Below, piece by piece: positions 17,865 through 18,384 of a DNA stretch of 18,384 bases. Under the pieces are notes generated by a model that saw only the letters and a list, made by a program, of their open reading frames with translations, had not been told where the DNA came from and made no database searches. A program made the translations under genes and the position numbers. Source of the DNA: Aureobasidium sp. EXF-3400 (Eukaryota > Ascomycota > Dothideomycetes > Dothideales > Saccotheciaceae); assembly GCA_024195585.1 (NCBI GenBank), contig SWBL01000588.1, positions 1 through 18,384 on the forward strand, read 5' to 3'. Within the stretch, counting starts at the first letter, position 1, and each line of letters begins with the position of its first letter.

Positions 17865-18288
17865 GTTGGAGAGCTGTGTGTGAAAGCTCAGTGAGGACTG
17901 ATAACGATAGCATCGATATCAAAGAGTAGAACGTATGTTAGTTAGACGGCAACTCGCCTTCTTGCCCGCTCAATCGTGACGCGATAAACTTATTAGCCTT
18001 TAACAGAAGCAGGACCGAGGACCGATGACGAGCGCGGACTGTGGAGCGGCAAATCATCGGTCTTTTCTTCGGTCCTGAATCCGAAACATATTTCTGTCTT
18101 GCCTCGCAGAGCCGTGGCCAACATAGGAGCTGACGAACTAGCGGTCTGTACGATCACCATTGAACTGTATCAAGAGGGGGTAGTCGGACTCAAGGCAAAG
18201 CATTACAAAGCCACTACAATATATCTGCGATCTGTCTTCTTGACTGACTATTGATAGTACTCTATTTCTAAAGATTGTCATATCAGGT
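17865..18288. other. Divergent intergenic region between F-box gene and 5S rRNA gene
   Basis: 424 bp that must carry the promoter of the minus-strand F-box gene and the 5' flank of the plus-strand 5S gene. It contains the nested GACCGA repeat block at 18010-18077. No other gene is seen. Confidence 0.6.
18010..18077. promoter_or_regulatory. Nested inverted repeats with four GACCGA/TCGGTC sites
   Basis: GACCGA occurs at 18013-18018 and 18020-18025, and its reverse complement TCGGTC at 18057-18062 and 18069-18074. The flanks extend the pairing: CAGGACCGA (18010-18018) with TCGGTCCTG (18069-18077), and GACCGATGA (18020-18028) with TCATCGGTC (18054-18062). The block lies 146-213 bp upstream of the F-box gene ATG and about 210 bp from the 5S gene. 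CGG-containing paired sites are typical of Zn2Cys6 regulators, so it may be an operator for the F-box gene. It could instead be a cruciform or transposon footprint. Confidence 0.5.
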
Positions 18289-18384
18289 ACATACGGCCAC
18301 AGTCAGCTGAAAACTGGGCATCCCGTCCGCTCTGCCATACATAAGCAGTTGAACGGCAGATTAGTACTACGGTGGGTGACCACG
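18289..18384 (+). rRNA. 5S ribosomal RNA gene (3' end outside the window)
   Basis: ACATACGGCC at 18289 matches the conserved 5' end of fungal 5S rRNA. CCCGTCCGCTCTGCCATA (18322-18339) is the near-invariant loop B/helix III/loop C block, and GGTGGGTGACCAC (18371-18383) the conserved block that follows it. Secondary structure agrees: helix II CAGCTG (18304-18309) pairs with CAGTTG (18346-18351) with one G-U, and helix III GGCA (18317-18320) pairs with TGCC (18333-18336). About 96 of roughly 120 nt are present, so the last ~23 nt, including the 3' strand of helix I, fall outside. The internal promoter for RNA polymerase III lies within the visible part. It stands alone beside a protein gene, as in fungi with dispersed 5S genes. 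Confidence 0.93.

Noticed and set aside
1..18384. CRISPR arrays, riboswitches, bacterial-type operons
   Set aside because: No regularly spaced direct repeats; introns, a fungal 5S gene and gene spacing show nuclear fungal DNA.

Overview
The window looks like nuclear DNA of a filamentous ascomycete (Pezizomycotina; a Dothideomycete would fit but I cannot prove it). Supporting signs are two introns of about 50 nt with GTAAGT donors and CTGAT/CTGAC branch points, an ApsB/Mto1-type microtubule-organiser gene, a single 5S rRNA gene among protein genes, an F-box/SirB1/YccV-type fusion, and a patch of TpA-rich, RIP-like DNA. Coding is eukaryotic, so starts were placed at ATG only.

Left part, plus strand (1-8852). 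The window opens inside an AAG microsatellite that is read in frame as poly-glutamate in the 3' end of an unrecognised gene (1-662). About 1.1 kb later comes a 614-residue intronless coiled-coil protein (1729-3573). Next is the largest gene, a 1556-residue two-exon ApsB/Mto1 homologue (4130-8852). It has a centrosomin-type CM1 motif and a C-terminal Mto2-binding-like region, so it should anchor gamma-tubulin complexes at non-nuclear microtubule organising centres and the spindle pole body.

Middle (8853-10297). A 1.3 kb AT-rich gap holds a 90-bp TA-flanked perfect inverted repeat that looks like a MITE. It abuts the decayed 3' tail of the next gene, where two TAG codons interrupt what still reads as protein.

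Right part, minus strand (10298-17864). Four genes read leftward: a fungal amidoligase_2-type enzyme (10298-11755), two hypothetical proteins (12444-13172, tentatively DUF6924-like; and 13760-15184), and a 589-residue F-box/SirB1-like/YccV-like protein (16046-17864). The last exon of that F-box protein is hidden behind a 49-nt intron and completes the YccV domain. Upstream of it, four copies of GACCGA/TCGGTC form nested inverted repeats. The window ends inside a 5S rRNA gene (from 18289).

The genes do not form one recognised pathway. The best candidate for something undescribed is the amidoligase neighbourhood: an ATP-dependent amide-forming enzyme next to two unknown genes on the same strand, with RIP-like decay at the edge.
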